Positions 53,778 through 63,110 of a stretch of 64,000 bases of DNA are shown one piece after another. The translations under genes were made by a program, and so were the position numbers. The stretch spans positions 1-64,000 of the forward strand of contig CANQDU010000009.1 of assembly GCA_947593925.1 (NCBI GenBank), in the 5' to 3' direction. This DNA comes from an uncultured Clostridia bacterium (GTDB lineage: Bacteria; Bacillota; Clostridia; Oscillospirales; JAAYOS01). The number at the start of each line of letters is the position of its first letter. Position 1 is the stretch's first letter. A model generated the notes under the pieces. That model worked only from the letters and a program-made list of their open reading frames with translations. It searched no databases and had not been told where the DNA came from.

Positions 53778-53846
53778 GCGAAACTCTGCGAGGCGTTTAT
53801 TGCAAATAAACAGGCGTCCCTGCCGTCGGCAGGGACGCCTGTTTTG
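53778..53846 (+). terminator. Terminator after glgB, with an upstream shared motif
   Basis: AACAGGCGTCCCTGCC-GTC-GGCAGGGACGCCTGTTTTG (about 53808-53846) is a strong hairpin with a T-run, so glgB may end here. The 17 bases at 53778-53794 (GCGAAACTCTGCGAGGC) also occur at 97-113. Confidence 0.8.
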
Positions 53847-53929
53847 TGCTTGTGTGAAAGATGCGGCGGATTTCCCCGGCTCTGCCCGTGTCGTTTGCAA
53901 ATTCTTTTTGTCGAATTTGCAGAAAAGTA

Positions 53930-53958
53930 TCGACAAGGGCAGAGGAATATGGTATAAT
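53930..53958 (+). promoter_or_regulatory. Promoter of glgC-glgD-glgA
   Basis: TCGACA (53930-53935), 17-base spacer and TATAAT (53953-53958), with TGG before the -10. It gives glgCDA a promoter separate from glgB. Confidence 0.7.
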
Positions 53959-54044
53959 TTAACCAATGTGGGGGCCGTGCCTCTTTTTGGCGGCGCCGCA
54001 AAGGCGGCGGAGTCCCCTTTTGACAGATAAAAGGAGGTATAAGC

Positions 54045-55259
54045 ATGGGTCAGGGCAAAGAATGTGTGGCAATGATCCTCGCGGGCGGACAGGGCTCGCG
54101 CCTGTATGTGCTTACGACTAAGGTGGCAAAGCCCGCCGTGCCGTTCGGCGGAAAGTACAGGATAATCGACTTTCCCCTTTCCAACTGCACCAATTCCGAC
54201 ATAGACACCGTCGGCGTGCTCACGCAGTATCGCCCGCAGGAGCTGAACGCATACATAGGCAACGGCCAGCCGTGGGATCTCGACCGTGAAAACGGCGGCG
54301 TCCACGTCCTCCAGCCGTACATGACCGGCTCCACCGGCGAGTGGTACAAGGGTACCGCGAACGCCATCTATCAGAATATGGACTTCATCGAGCAGTACGA
54401 CCCGAAGTATGTCGTCATCCTCGGCGGAGATCATATATACAGGATGGACTACTCCAAGATGCTCGACCAGCACAAGAGCCACAACGCGGCGGCGACCATC
54501 GCCGTGCTCGAGGTTGAGTGGGAGGAGGCCAGCCGCTTCGGCATCATGAGCGTCGATGAGAACGACAATATCATCGAGTTTGCCGAAAAGCCGAAGGAGC
54601 CGAAGTCGAACCTCGCCTCGATGGGCATATATATATTCACGTGGGCGAAGCTCCGCGATTACCTCACGCGCGACGAGGCCGACCCGAACTCCAAGAACGA
54701 CTTCGGCGGAGACATCATCCCCGCGATGATAGCCGCCGGAGAGACCGTCGTCGCGCACCGCTTCGACGGATACTGGAAGGACGTCGGCACGATAAACAGC
54801 CTGTGGGACGCGAACATGGATATGCTCATAAATCCCCAGCTGGATGCGTTCGGCGCGAACTGGAAGATATACACCCGCAACCCCACCGCCCCGCCGCACT
54901 ACATCTCGCGCGAGGCGCACGTCGAGCATTCGATAATCCCCGAGGGCTGTGAGATATACGGCCGTGTCGAAAACTCGGTGCTTTTCCACAGCGTCACGGT
55001 CGAGAAGGACGCGGTCGTGCGCTACTCGGCGGTCATGCCGGGCGCCGTCATAGACGAGGGGGCGGTAGTCGAATACGCCATCGTCGCCGAGGGCGCGCAC
55101 ATCCACGCCGGAGCGCACGTCGGCGGCGACCCGCAGTCGGTCGATCCGGACAAGTGGGGCATCGCGGTCATCGCCGCGGACGTGAACATCGGCGAGAACG
55201 CCGCCGTGCCCGCGGGCAAGATGATAGACAGCGACATCGAGGCAAAGGAGGGCAAGTAA
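54045..55259 (+). CDS. glgC: Glucose-1-phosphate adenylyltransferase, catalytic subunit
   Basis: 404 residues. It makes ADP-glucose from ATP and glucose-1-phosphate, the first committed step of glycogen synthesis. The nucleotide-binding loop [20 protein letters not shown] is at about 11-30, with [20 protein letters not shown] following. [36 protein letters not shown] and the C-terminal left-handed beta-helix are also present. GlgC normally works as a hetero-tetramer with GlgD in Firmicutes, and glgD follows after a single base. AAAGGAGGTATAAGC precedes the ATG. A promoter and a terminator separate it from glgB. Confidence 0.96.
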   Translation: MGQGKECVAMILAGGQGSRLYVLTTKVAKPAVPFGGKYRIIDFPLSNCTNSDIDTVGVLTQYRPQELNAYIGNGQPWDLDRENGGVHVLQPYMTGSTGEWYKGTANAIYQNMDFIEQYDPKYVVILGGDHIYRMDYSKMLDQHKSHNAAATIAVLEVEWEEASRFGIMSVDENDNIIEFAEKPKEPKSNLASMGIYIFTWAKLRDYLTRDEADPNSKNDFGGDIIPAMIAAGETVVAHRFDGYWKDVGTINSLWDANMDMLINPQLDAFGANWKIYTRNPTAPPHYISREAHVEHSIIPEGCEIYGRVENSVLFHSVTVEKDAVVRYSAVMPGAVIDEGAVVEYAIVAEGAHIHAGAHVGGDPQSVDPDKWGIAVIAADVNIGENAAVPAGKMIDSDIEAKEGK

Positions 55260-55260
55260 G

Positions 55261-56373
55261 ATGAAAAATCTCCACGGTATAATCTTCGGATACGTCGGCG
55301 ATGCGGGGCTCGGCGAGCTTGGCGAGACCCGTACCGCGCCGTCCATACCCTTCGGCTCACGCTACCGCATAATCGACTTCATTCTCTCCGCCATGACCAA
55401 CGCCGGCATCACCGACATCGGCGTCGTGCTCGAGGAGAGGTATCAGTCGCTGCTCGACCACCTCGGGTCGGGCAAGACGTGGGATCTCGTGCGCAAGCGC
55501 GGCGGTCTCAAGCTGCTGCCTCCGTTCGGCATGGGTCACACGCACTCGAGCGCCGCGTACCTCGGCCATATAGACGCGCTCGACAACATCCGCACCTATC
55601 TCGCGAGGATACGCGAGGACTACATCGTCCTTGCGGACGCGATGCTCGTGTCGAGCTTCGACCTCTCGAAGGCATACGAGTACCACCTCTCCACCGGCGC
55701 AGACATCACCTGCATCTGCGCGGCGGACGACAGGTTCCTCCAGCCCCGCGTCCGCTTCACGCTCGACGATACGGGGCGCGCCGTGGACGTCAAGAAGGGC
55801 GCGAAGGACGGCGAAGGATACGTCGGCGTCGGCGTATACATCCTCTCGCGCGAGCTTCTGCTGAAGCTTGTGGACGAGTGCGTCGCGCACGCGCAGTACA
55901 GCTTTACCGACGGGGTGCTCCTCGCGCGGCACGACACGCTGAAGATAATGGGCTACGTCGTGCACGACTTTGTCGCGCGGCCGGACACCACCCGTCTCTA
56001 CTACGACACGAGCATGGAGCTCTTCCGGCGCGAGGTCCGCCGCGACCTCTTCCCCGCCGACCGCCCGGTACTCACGAAGGTGCTCGACGAGGCGCCCACC
56101 TACTACTCCTCCGACGTGGAGGTGAGCAACTGCCTCGTCTCGGACGGGTGCTACATCGAGGGCGACCTCGAGAACTGCATCATCTTCCGCGGCGTCAAGA
56201 TAGGCAAGGGCGCGAAGCTGCGCGGCTGCATACTCATGCAGAACGCCATCGTGGGCGAGGGCGCGGAACTCACCTGCGTCATAGCCGACAAGGACACCGA
56301 GATAGCCGCCGGCCGCAAGCTCACGGGTCACGAGAGCTATCCCATCATAATCGCCAAGGGCTCCAAGGTGTAA
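55261..56373 (+). CDS. glgD: Glucose-1-phosphate adenylyltransferase regulatory subunit GlgD
   Basis: 370 residues, similar in fold to GlgC. It lacks the intact GGxGxRL nucleotide loop (here MKNLHGIIFGYVGDAGLGEL). RTAPSIPFGSRYRIIDFILS and ITDIGVVLEERYQSLLDHLG are conserved GlgD features, and the C-terminal beta-helix is present (NCLVSDGCYIEGDLENCIIF). In Firmicutes, GlgD has little activity alone and boosts or regulates GlgC. It starts two bases after the glgC stop, so the two are made together. glgA follows. Confidence 0.93.
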   Translation: MKNLHGIIFGYVGDAGLGELGETRTAPSIPFGSRYRIIDFILSAMTNAGITDIGVVLEERYQSLLDHLGSGKTWDLVRKRGGLKLLPPFGMGHTHSSAAYLGHIDALDNIRTYLARIREDYIVLADAMLVSSFDLSKAYEYHLSTGADITCICAADDRFLQPRVRFTLDDTGRAVDVKKGAKDGEGYVGVGVYILSRELLLKLVDECVAHAQYSFTDGVLLARHDTLKIMGYVVHDFVARPDTTRLYYDTSMELFRREVRRDLFPADRPVLTKVLDEAPTYYSSDVEVSNCLVSDGCYIEGDLENCIIFRGVKIGKGAKLRGCILMQNAIVGEGAELTCVIADKDTEIAAGRKLTGHESYPIIIAKGSKV

Positions 56374-56453
56374 GATCCGTCCCACGGCGCTTTCCCGCTT
56401 AAATCGGCTGCGCCGTCGGCCTGCAATATTTCAAGGAAAGGAGCATTCTATAT

Positions 56454-57893
56454 ATGAAAGTCCTGTTTATCACCTCCGAAGCCGCTCCGTTTGCAAAGAG
56501 CGGCGGACTCGGAGACGTCGCCGGTTCGCTTCCCGAAGCGCTGAACATGCCCGGCTGCTCCTGCCGCGTCGTCATGCCCCTCTACGGCTCGATCAAGGAG
56601 GAGTGGCGCAAGCAGATGACCTACGAGAAGAACTTCTACGTCACCCTCGGCTGGCGCAAGGTCTACTGCGGCATCTTCACGCTGAAGTACCGCAATACCG
56701 TCTTCTACTTCCTCGACAACGAGTACTACTTCAAGCGCGAGAGCCTCTACGGCCACTTTGACGACGGCGAGCGTTTCGCCTTCTTCAGCCGCGCCGCCGC
56801 CGAGCTTCTCTGGCAGATAGACTGGCGGCCGGATATCCTTCACTGCAACGACTGGCAGACCGCGCTCGTGCCGATATACCTCCACGACATGATGGGTATG
56901 GACGGCTCGCTCGCGGACATCAAGACGCTGTTCACCATCCACAACATCGAGTATCAGGGGCGCTACGGGCGCGAGCTCCTCACCGACCTCTTCGGTCTCA
57001 ACGAGGGCTGGTACACCTCCGGCAGGCTCGAGTATGACCACGACATTCTTCTGATGAAGGGCGCCATGCTCACCGCGGACGCTGTAAGCACCGTCTCGCC
57101 GACCTACGCCGAGGAGCTGCGCTATCCCTACTACGCCTACGGTCTCGACGGCGTCGTGAACGTCATACGCGACCGCTTCACCGGCATACTCAACGGCATC
57201 GACATGGAGTCCTACGACCCCGAGACCGACGCCGCCATAGCGAAGAACTACACCGCAAAGGATATCTCGGGCAAGGCCGTCTGCAAGGCGGAGCTTCAGC
57301 AGTCGCTCGGCCTCGCGGTCGAGCCGGACACGCCGATAGTCGCGTGTGTCGGACGTCTCGTCGCGCACAAGGGCATGGATCTCGTCCTCGCGCGGATGGA
57401 CGCCATCATGAGCCTCGGCGTGCAGTTTGTCATACTCGGAACGGGCGAGCAGGGCTACGAGCAGTTCTTCTCGAGTGCGGCGCAGCGCTACCCCGGCCGC
57501 ATCGCGAGCTGCATCACCTTCTCGGATAGCCTGGCGCGGCGGATATACTCCGGCGCGGACATTTTCCTCATGCCCTCGCAGAAGGAGCCGTGCGGCCTCA
57601 GCCAGATGATAGCCATGCGCTACGGCACCATCCCGGTCGTTCGTGAGACCGGCGGCCTCAAGGACACCGTCGAGCCGTACAACGAGTTCGAGGGCACCGG
57701 CGCGGGCTTCACGTTTGCAAACTACAACGCGGACGAGATGGTCCACGTCCTGTGGCTCGCGACCCAGCTCTACCGCGACAACCGCGCCGAGTGGGAGAAG
57801 ATGATGGTGCGCGACCTCGGCCGCGACTTCAGCTGGACGAAGAGCGCGCTTGAGTACCGCAAGCTCTACCGCGACATCACCGGCAAGCGCTGA
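56454..57893 (+). CDS. glgA: Glycogen synthase
   Basis: 479 residues of the GT5 family. It adds glucosyl units from ADP-glucose to alpha-1,4-glucan. The N terminus MKVLFITSEAAPFAKSGGLG carries the ADP-glucose-binding KSGGLGDV. DILHCNDWQTALVPIYLHDM and TIHNIEYQGRYGRELLTDLF are family motifs. The C-terminal GT-B half has FLMPSQKEPCGLSQMIAMRY with the conserved Glu, then GTIPVVRETGGLKDTV. AAGGAAAGGAGC precedes the ATG. It is the last gene of glgC-glgD-glgA. Its stop codon abuts an inverted-repeat element. Confidence 0.97.
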   Translation: MKVLFITSEAAPFAKSGGLGDVAGSLPEALNMPGCSCRVVMPLYGSIKEEWRKQMTYEKNFYVTLGWRKVYCGIFTLKYRNTVFYFLDNEYYFKRESLYGHFDDGERFAFFSRAAAELLWQIDWRPDILHCNDWQTALVPIYLHDMMGMDGSLADIKTLFTIHNIEYQGRYGRELLTDLFGLNEGWYTSGRLEYDHDILLMKGAMLTADAVSTVSPTYAEELRYPYYAYGLDGVVNVIRDRFTGILNGIDMESYDPETDAAIAKNYTAKDISGKAVCKAELQQSLGLAVEPDTPIVACVGRLVAHKGMDLVLARMDAIMSLGVQFVILGTGEQGYEQFFSSAAQRYPGRIASCITFSDSLARRIYSGADIFLMPSQKEPCGLSQMIAMRYGTIPVVRETGGLKDTVEPYNEFEGTGAGFTFANYNADEMVHVLWLATQLYRDNRAEWEKMMVRDLGRDFSWTKSALEYRKLYRDITGKR

Positions 57894-58095
57894 ACGTGCG
57901 GCAAAACGCAGCGAAGCTGTGGGTTTTGCGGGGGGTGCCCCGCACCCGTATAGCGGGGAAGCCCCGCGAGCATTCGCGGGGGGCGAGCCCGCGTCCCTAA
58001 GTGAGGCAGAGCCTCACCACCACCTTCGCGGGGCTGTGCCGTCCCGCACCCCTGCATTACTTTTTGCTCGCGCAAAAAGTAATCAAAAAGCGCGC

Positions 58096-58126
58096 TTAAG
58101 GGAGAGGGCTTTGCCCTCTCCCTTAA
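58096..58126. terminator. Hairpin at the left border of the core
   Basis: TTAAGGGAGAGGGC-TTT-GCCCTCTCCCTTAA followed by AAAATC. It could act as a terminator for glgA transcripts entering the element. Confidence 0.6.
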
Positions 58127-58447
58127 AAATCCCTCTCCCAATACAGACACAACACCATTACCCACATAACAGGACATACTCTGTATCCAACAAATCTATC
58201 ATCACACCGGGTGAGTTTCCGGGGAGACCATCAAACTTTCCCACTTCATTCGACGACATCAAACAGTTCCTGCGTAGTAGATACAAAAATCCGGTCCTAC
58301 GCTCACACCATAAGCGTAATGCAGAAGCTATCCCGAGAAAACGAAACTTTCGGTTCTAGTGGAAAGTTTGAGCGTGTACGCTTGTACTAAGCTACGTACT
58401 AATGTATGGCGTCGCAGAGCCTTTCCGATTAAGGAAAGAGGGGTCCA

Positions 58448-58480
58448 AAGGGGAGAAAACCGTTGGTTTTCTCCCCTTTG
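58448..58480. terminator. Hairpin at the right border of the core
   Basis: AAAGGGGAGAAAACC-GTT-GGTTTTCTCCCCTTT followed by GTGTGC. It could terminate transcripts from either side. Confidence 0.6.
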
Positions 58481-58769
58481 TGTGCTTTTTGGTTACTTTT
58501 TGCACAAGCAAAAAGTAACGCAGGGGTGCGGGGGCGCAATCCCCGCATGGCGCCGGTAGAGCTCCGCTCTACCAAGGACGCGGGGCTCGCCCCGCAGATT
58601 CCTGCGGGGCTTCCCCGCTAGGGGTGTGGGGGCACATGCCCCACATCTGCCGGTGAGGCTCAGCCTCACCTAGGGACGCGGGGCCCGCCCCCGCAAATGC
58701 TTGCGGGGTCTGCCCCGCTATATGGGTGCGGAGCAACACCCCCCGCCAAGCCCGCAGCTTTGCCGCGAC

Positions 58770-61058
58770 TTACTTTACGACTATCACCCGTACCTTGCCG
58801 TTTGCCGTGTACACGTCGAACTTGTCGCTCTGCGCGCGGGCGGCGCTCACCATCTGGGGCACGCTCCCGCCGAAGTCGCTCGGCGACATGAAGCTGCCGA
58901 CGCTCTCAATGAACACCTGCACGCCGGATGCTATCGGCACACGCTTTCCGTCTAGCTCGACCGCCGACGAGCCGGCGAAGCCGGCGCGGTCAATCGAATA
59001 CTTTTCCTCGAGAGGCTTCGCCTCCAGCATACGCTCGTCCGTCTTGCCGGCGGCGCTTGTGTAATTTCCCTTCAGAACGCCCGCCCAGATATAGTAGTTC
59101 TGCTCGCCCACGCTCTCGCGCAGTCCGGCGGGCATTTGAAGCGACGGACGCGCCGGAGCCTCGGTGCTGCCGTTGGCGTTGTCAAGCGTTATCTCCCGCT
59201 CGGTAGTCATGACCTCGGTGGTGCCGACAAATCCGACCGATACGGACTCCGTGCTGTAGCTCATCCTGCCGTACTCGTAGCGGTCGCCGGTCACGTCTCC
59301 GAAGATGACGAGGTTCGCGCTGCCGTCCGAATTGCGCCCAACGTGGACGATGTCCTTCGCCGCGACGGTGTCCGCCGTGATGTCCGAGCGGGATATGCGT
59401 ACCGGCAGGACTCCCGCCGCCGCGCGCTCGTACAGCGCGCAGTCGGGCGCGAGCGCTTCGCCGCCGAGGGTCATCTTCTCAAGGTCGAGATCCTTGCCCG
59501 GCGCGCTGTTCTTTACCGCGGACGCCTTCGGCTCGCCCTTGCCGTCTACCGAGACCTCAATGAGGTCGCCCGTCTCGATCTTTTCAAGCTTCATCGGGAT
59601 CTCCGGCCCGCCGACAAACTGCACCGAGCTGCCGGTGTACATTCCGATAGCGCGGCTCCCGTCGGGAGCCTTCGCCCCGGCGACGCGCCCGTCCGCCGCA
59701 AAGAGCAGACAGAGGCGGGCGTTCGGCTCGAACGCCGCGACGCTCTCCTTCGCGCAGGGCGCGAGGTCAAGCATCTCGCCATAGACTCGTATTCTGCTCG
59801 GCGCGGCGCTGTTCGGGACGGCGTAGGTGTATACCGCGTTCAGCCGAAAGTCGCTCACCACGACCGAGCCGCCCGGAACGTAGCTCAGTACGTCGTATTC
59901 CGAAAGCGCGGAGAACTCAGTCTCCGCGCCGTTCTTGTATATCCTGACACCGCTCGGCGCTCCGAGCGCCGCGAGGACCGCGCTCTGCGTGTCCCCCGGC
60001 TCGTATACCGCCACCGACGCCTCTCCGTACAGGGCGACGACGCTCGTCACCCTGCCCCGGCTGTCCGTCTCGAGCCGCAGTGTGTCGCCGTAGCTCAGAT
60101 CGTCGCGTATGGCGCCGAAGGTCGTGGCGCCGGCGTCCTCGCCGTCCTTATTCGCGTAGGCGGCAGTGTCCGCCGGGACCTTGTAAACCGTTCCGTCCAC
60201 CGCCGTGACCTCGTCGCCGGAGTAGTAGGCGAAGGTTATCGTCACCGAGCTGCCGCTCTCCTCGAGCGCCTCGGCGCGGAGTATCGTGCCGCCGTCCTTC
60301 GAGAGCGTCACCTTGTATCGCCTGCCGACGTCGTCCCGTGTGAGACCCGCGGCGTTCGCGAACGTCCCCGAGTAGCCGTACAGCGAGACGCCGTCCGCGC
60401 TAACGTCGGCTATGACGGCGGAGGCTATCGTCTCGCCGATGAGGCCGTCAATGAGGTGCGTGCCGTCCGTCTTGGCGGCAAAGAGGGCGTTGTAGAAGAT
60501 GCGCGCGCCGTCCGCCCTGGTCACCGGCTGTTTGGCGGAGAGAGTGACCCCTTCGCTGAGACCGCTCTGCGACGCTTTCGTGATATAGTCCGCGGGCCAG
60601 TTGAAGCCGACCGTCGCGTCGCTCCATCCGAGCGCGCGGAGGACTATCGTCACCGCCTCGCCGAAGTTTATGGTCGCGTTCGGACGGAAGTCGCCTTCGC
60701 TGTAGCCATTGACAAGCCCCAGTCCGCCGCTCTCCGTCTTCTTTGCGGCGTAGTTGATGTAGCCCGCCGCCCAGTGACCGCTCGTGACGTCGGTGAAAAT
60801 GGTGTAGCCCGAGTAGAGCTCCGCCGCGTCCCCGCCGCCGAGCATCATCACGACGAGCTTCGTAAACTCCGCGCGGGTGAGGGCTTTGTCCGGACGGAAG
60901 GTTCCGTCCGCATAGCCGTCTATTATGTCAAGCTGCTGCAAGAGCTCCAGCTTTGCCGAGAGCTCGCCGGACGGCACGTCTCCGAACGCCGACGCCGCCG
61001 GCACAAGTCCCGCGACGAGCGCCGCCGCGAGCAGGAGCGAAATCAACCTCTTTTTCAT
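58770..61058 (-). CDS. Secreted SLH protein, last gene of a MacAB-like operon
   Basis: 762 residues. It begins MKKRLISLLLAAALVAGLVP with a signal peptide cut near ASA. Three SLH modules follow (about 28-200): KLELLQQLDIIDGYADGTFR with PDKALTRAEFTKLVVMMLGG, then GLVNGYSEGDFRPNATINFG, then ITKASQSGLSEGVTLSAKQP. The remaining 560 residues are beta-rich repeats with no known domain, resembling in layout the SLH protein encoded at 15479-17773. It ends in VYTANGKVRVIVVK. Start at 61058: GGAGGAAAAGTG precedes the ATG. It starts 16 bases after the permease stop, so it belongs to that operon. Confidence 0.88.
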   Translation of the reverse strand: MKKRLISLLLAAALVAGLVPAASAFGDVPSGELSAKLELLQQLDIIDGYADGTFRPDKALTRAEFTKLVVMMLGGGDAAELYSGYTIFTDVTSGHWAAGYINYAAKKTESGGLGLVNGYSEGDFRPNATINFGEAVTIVLRALGWSDATVGFNWPADYITKASQSGLSEGVTLSAKQPVTRADGARIFYNALFAAKTDGTHLIDGLIGETIASAVIADVSADGVSLYGYSGTFANAAGLTRDDVGRRYKVTLSKDGGTILRAEALEESGSSVTITFAYYSGDEVTAVDGTVYKVPADTAAYANKDGEDAGATTFGAIRDDLSYGDTLRLETDSRGRVTSVVALYGEASVAVYEPGDTQSAVLAALGAPSGVRIYKNGAETEFSALSEYDVLSYVPGGSVVVSDFRLNAVYTYAVPNSAAPSRIRVYGEMLDLAPCAKESVAAFEPNARLCLLFAADGRVAGAKAPDGSRAIGMYTGSSVQFVGGPEIPMKLEKIETGDLIEVSVDGKGEPKASAVKNSAPGKDLDLEKMTLGGEALAPDCALYERAAAGVLPVRISRSDITADTVAAKDIVHVGRNSDGSANLVIFGDVTGDRYEYGRMSYSTESVSVGFVGTTEVMTTEREITLDNANGSTEAPARPSLQMPAGLRESVGEQNYYIWAGVLKGNYTSAAGKTDERMLEAKPLEEKYSIDRAGFAGSSAVELDGKRVPIASGVQVFIESVGSFMSPSDFGGSVPQMVSAARAQSDKFDVYTANGKVRVIVVK

Positions 61059-61074
61059 CACTTTTCCTCCCTCA

Positions 61075-62282
<1,208 letters not shown>

Positions 62283-62286
<4 letters not shown>

Positions 62287-63098
62287 GCTCCCGCGCCCCC
62301 CTTCGTTCCGAGACCGAGCGGGTCGCCGTGGCTGCCGTCGTCGCCGTCGCGCTTGGAGTCATAGACTATCTTTCCGTCGAGCAGGCGGACGGTTCTGTCC
62401 GCCGCCTCGGCTATCTCGCGGTCGTGCGTTATCAGCACGACGGTCGAGCCCGCGGCGTGCAGCTCGCGGAGGATCTTCATGACGTCCTCGGTAGTGCGGC
62501 TGTCGAGGTTGCCGGTAGGCTCGTCGGCAAGTATCAGCGGAGGATTTGTTACTATCGCGCGCGCGATAGCCACGCGCTGCTGCTGGCCGCCGCTCATCTC
62601 CGCCGGACGGTGATGGGCGCGGTGGTCGATGCCGACCTTCTCAAGCGCCGCCCACGCGAGCTCCTCGCGGCTGCGGAGCAGCCGTTCGTCCCCGGCGGCG
62701 CCCTTCCTTGCGCGGGCGCCCGCGCCGGCGTATATCAGCGGCAGTTCAACGTTCTCAAGCGCCGTGAGCGCCGGTATCAGATTGAAGCCCTGGAAGATGA
62801 AGCCTATCTCGCGGTTCCGTATCCGCGAGAGCTCCACGTCCGAGAGGTCGCTCACGCGCTCGTCGTTTAAGTAGTACTCCCCGTAGGTGGGAAGGTCGAG
62901 ACAGCCGAGGATGTTCATCATCGTGCTCTTGCCCGAGCCGGACGAGCCGATTATCGCGGTGAACTCCCCTCTGTCAATGTGCAGGCTCACTCCGTCGAGC
63001 GCCCGCACCTCGCTCTCAAGCCCCTCGCCGTATATCTTGTATACGTCGTTAAGCTCTATCAGCCTGTCGGCGGGGGGCGAAACACTGGTGTTCGTCAT
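62283..63098 (-). CDS. ABC transporter ATP-binding protein (MacB/LolD-like)
   Basis: 271 residues. Walker A is [20 protein letters not shown] (about residue 50), the Q-loop is [16 protein letters not shown], the signature is [17 protein letters not shown], and Walker B is [14 protein letters not shown] with the D-loop and H-loop THD following. A 30-residue insertion between the Q-loop and signature ([18 protein letters not shown]) is longer than in most relatives. A charged tail of about 25 residues ends the protein. The start has GGAGGGCAAA upstream. It pairs with the permease and the adaptor of this operon. Confidence 0.94.
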
Positions 63099-63110
63099 TT
63101 TGCCCTCCGA

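Larger units (their letters stand above)
57894..58769. repeat. 876-bp gene-free element: long inverted repeats around a structured core
   Basis: The left arm is about 57903-58095. The right arm, about 58485-58765, is its reverse complement with one extra internal unit of roughly 100 bases. Arm landmarks are ATTACTTTTTGC-TCGC-GCAAAAAGTAAT (58056-58083) mirrored by GTTACTTTTTGC-ACAA-GCAAAAAGTAAC (58492-58519), and GTGAGGC-AGA-GCCTCAC (58001-58017) mirrored by a like hairpin at about 58653-58669. The core (about 58127-58447) is more AT-rich, has no gene, and contains TACGCT/AGCGTA and CAAACTTTCC/GGAAAGTTTG pairings. The core is bordered by the hairpins at 58096-58126 and 58448-58480. It lies between convergent genes. 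Confidence 0.8.

Noticed and set aside
51672-55346. A 1224-codon open frame on the minus strand opposite glgB, glgC and the start of glgD
   Set aside because: It spans three well-identified plus-strand genes and an intergenic terminator and promoter. It has no signature of its own and no ribosome site, so it is a shadow produced by codon bias.
57850-58359. A 169-codon frame reading into the repeat element
   Set aside because: It begins inside the end of glgA in another frame, runs through hairpins, and has no ribosome site or domain.
58492-58740. A CRISPR-like array in the GC-rich hairpins
   Set aside because: Units are hairpins of unequal spacing and have no constant spacer length, no uniform direct repeats and no cas genes nearby.
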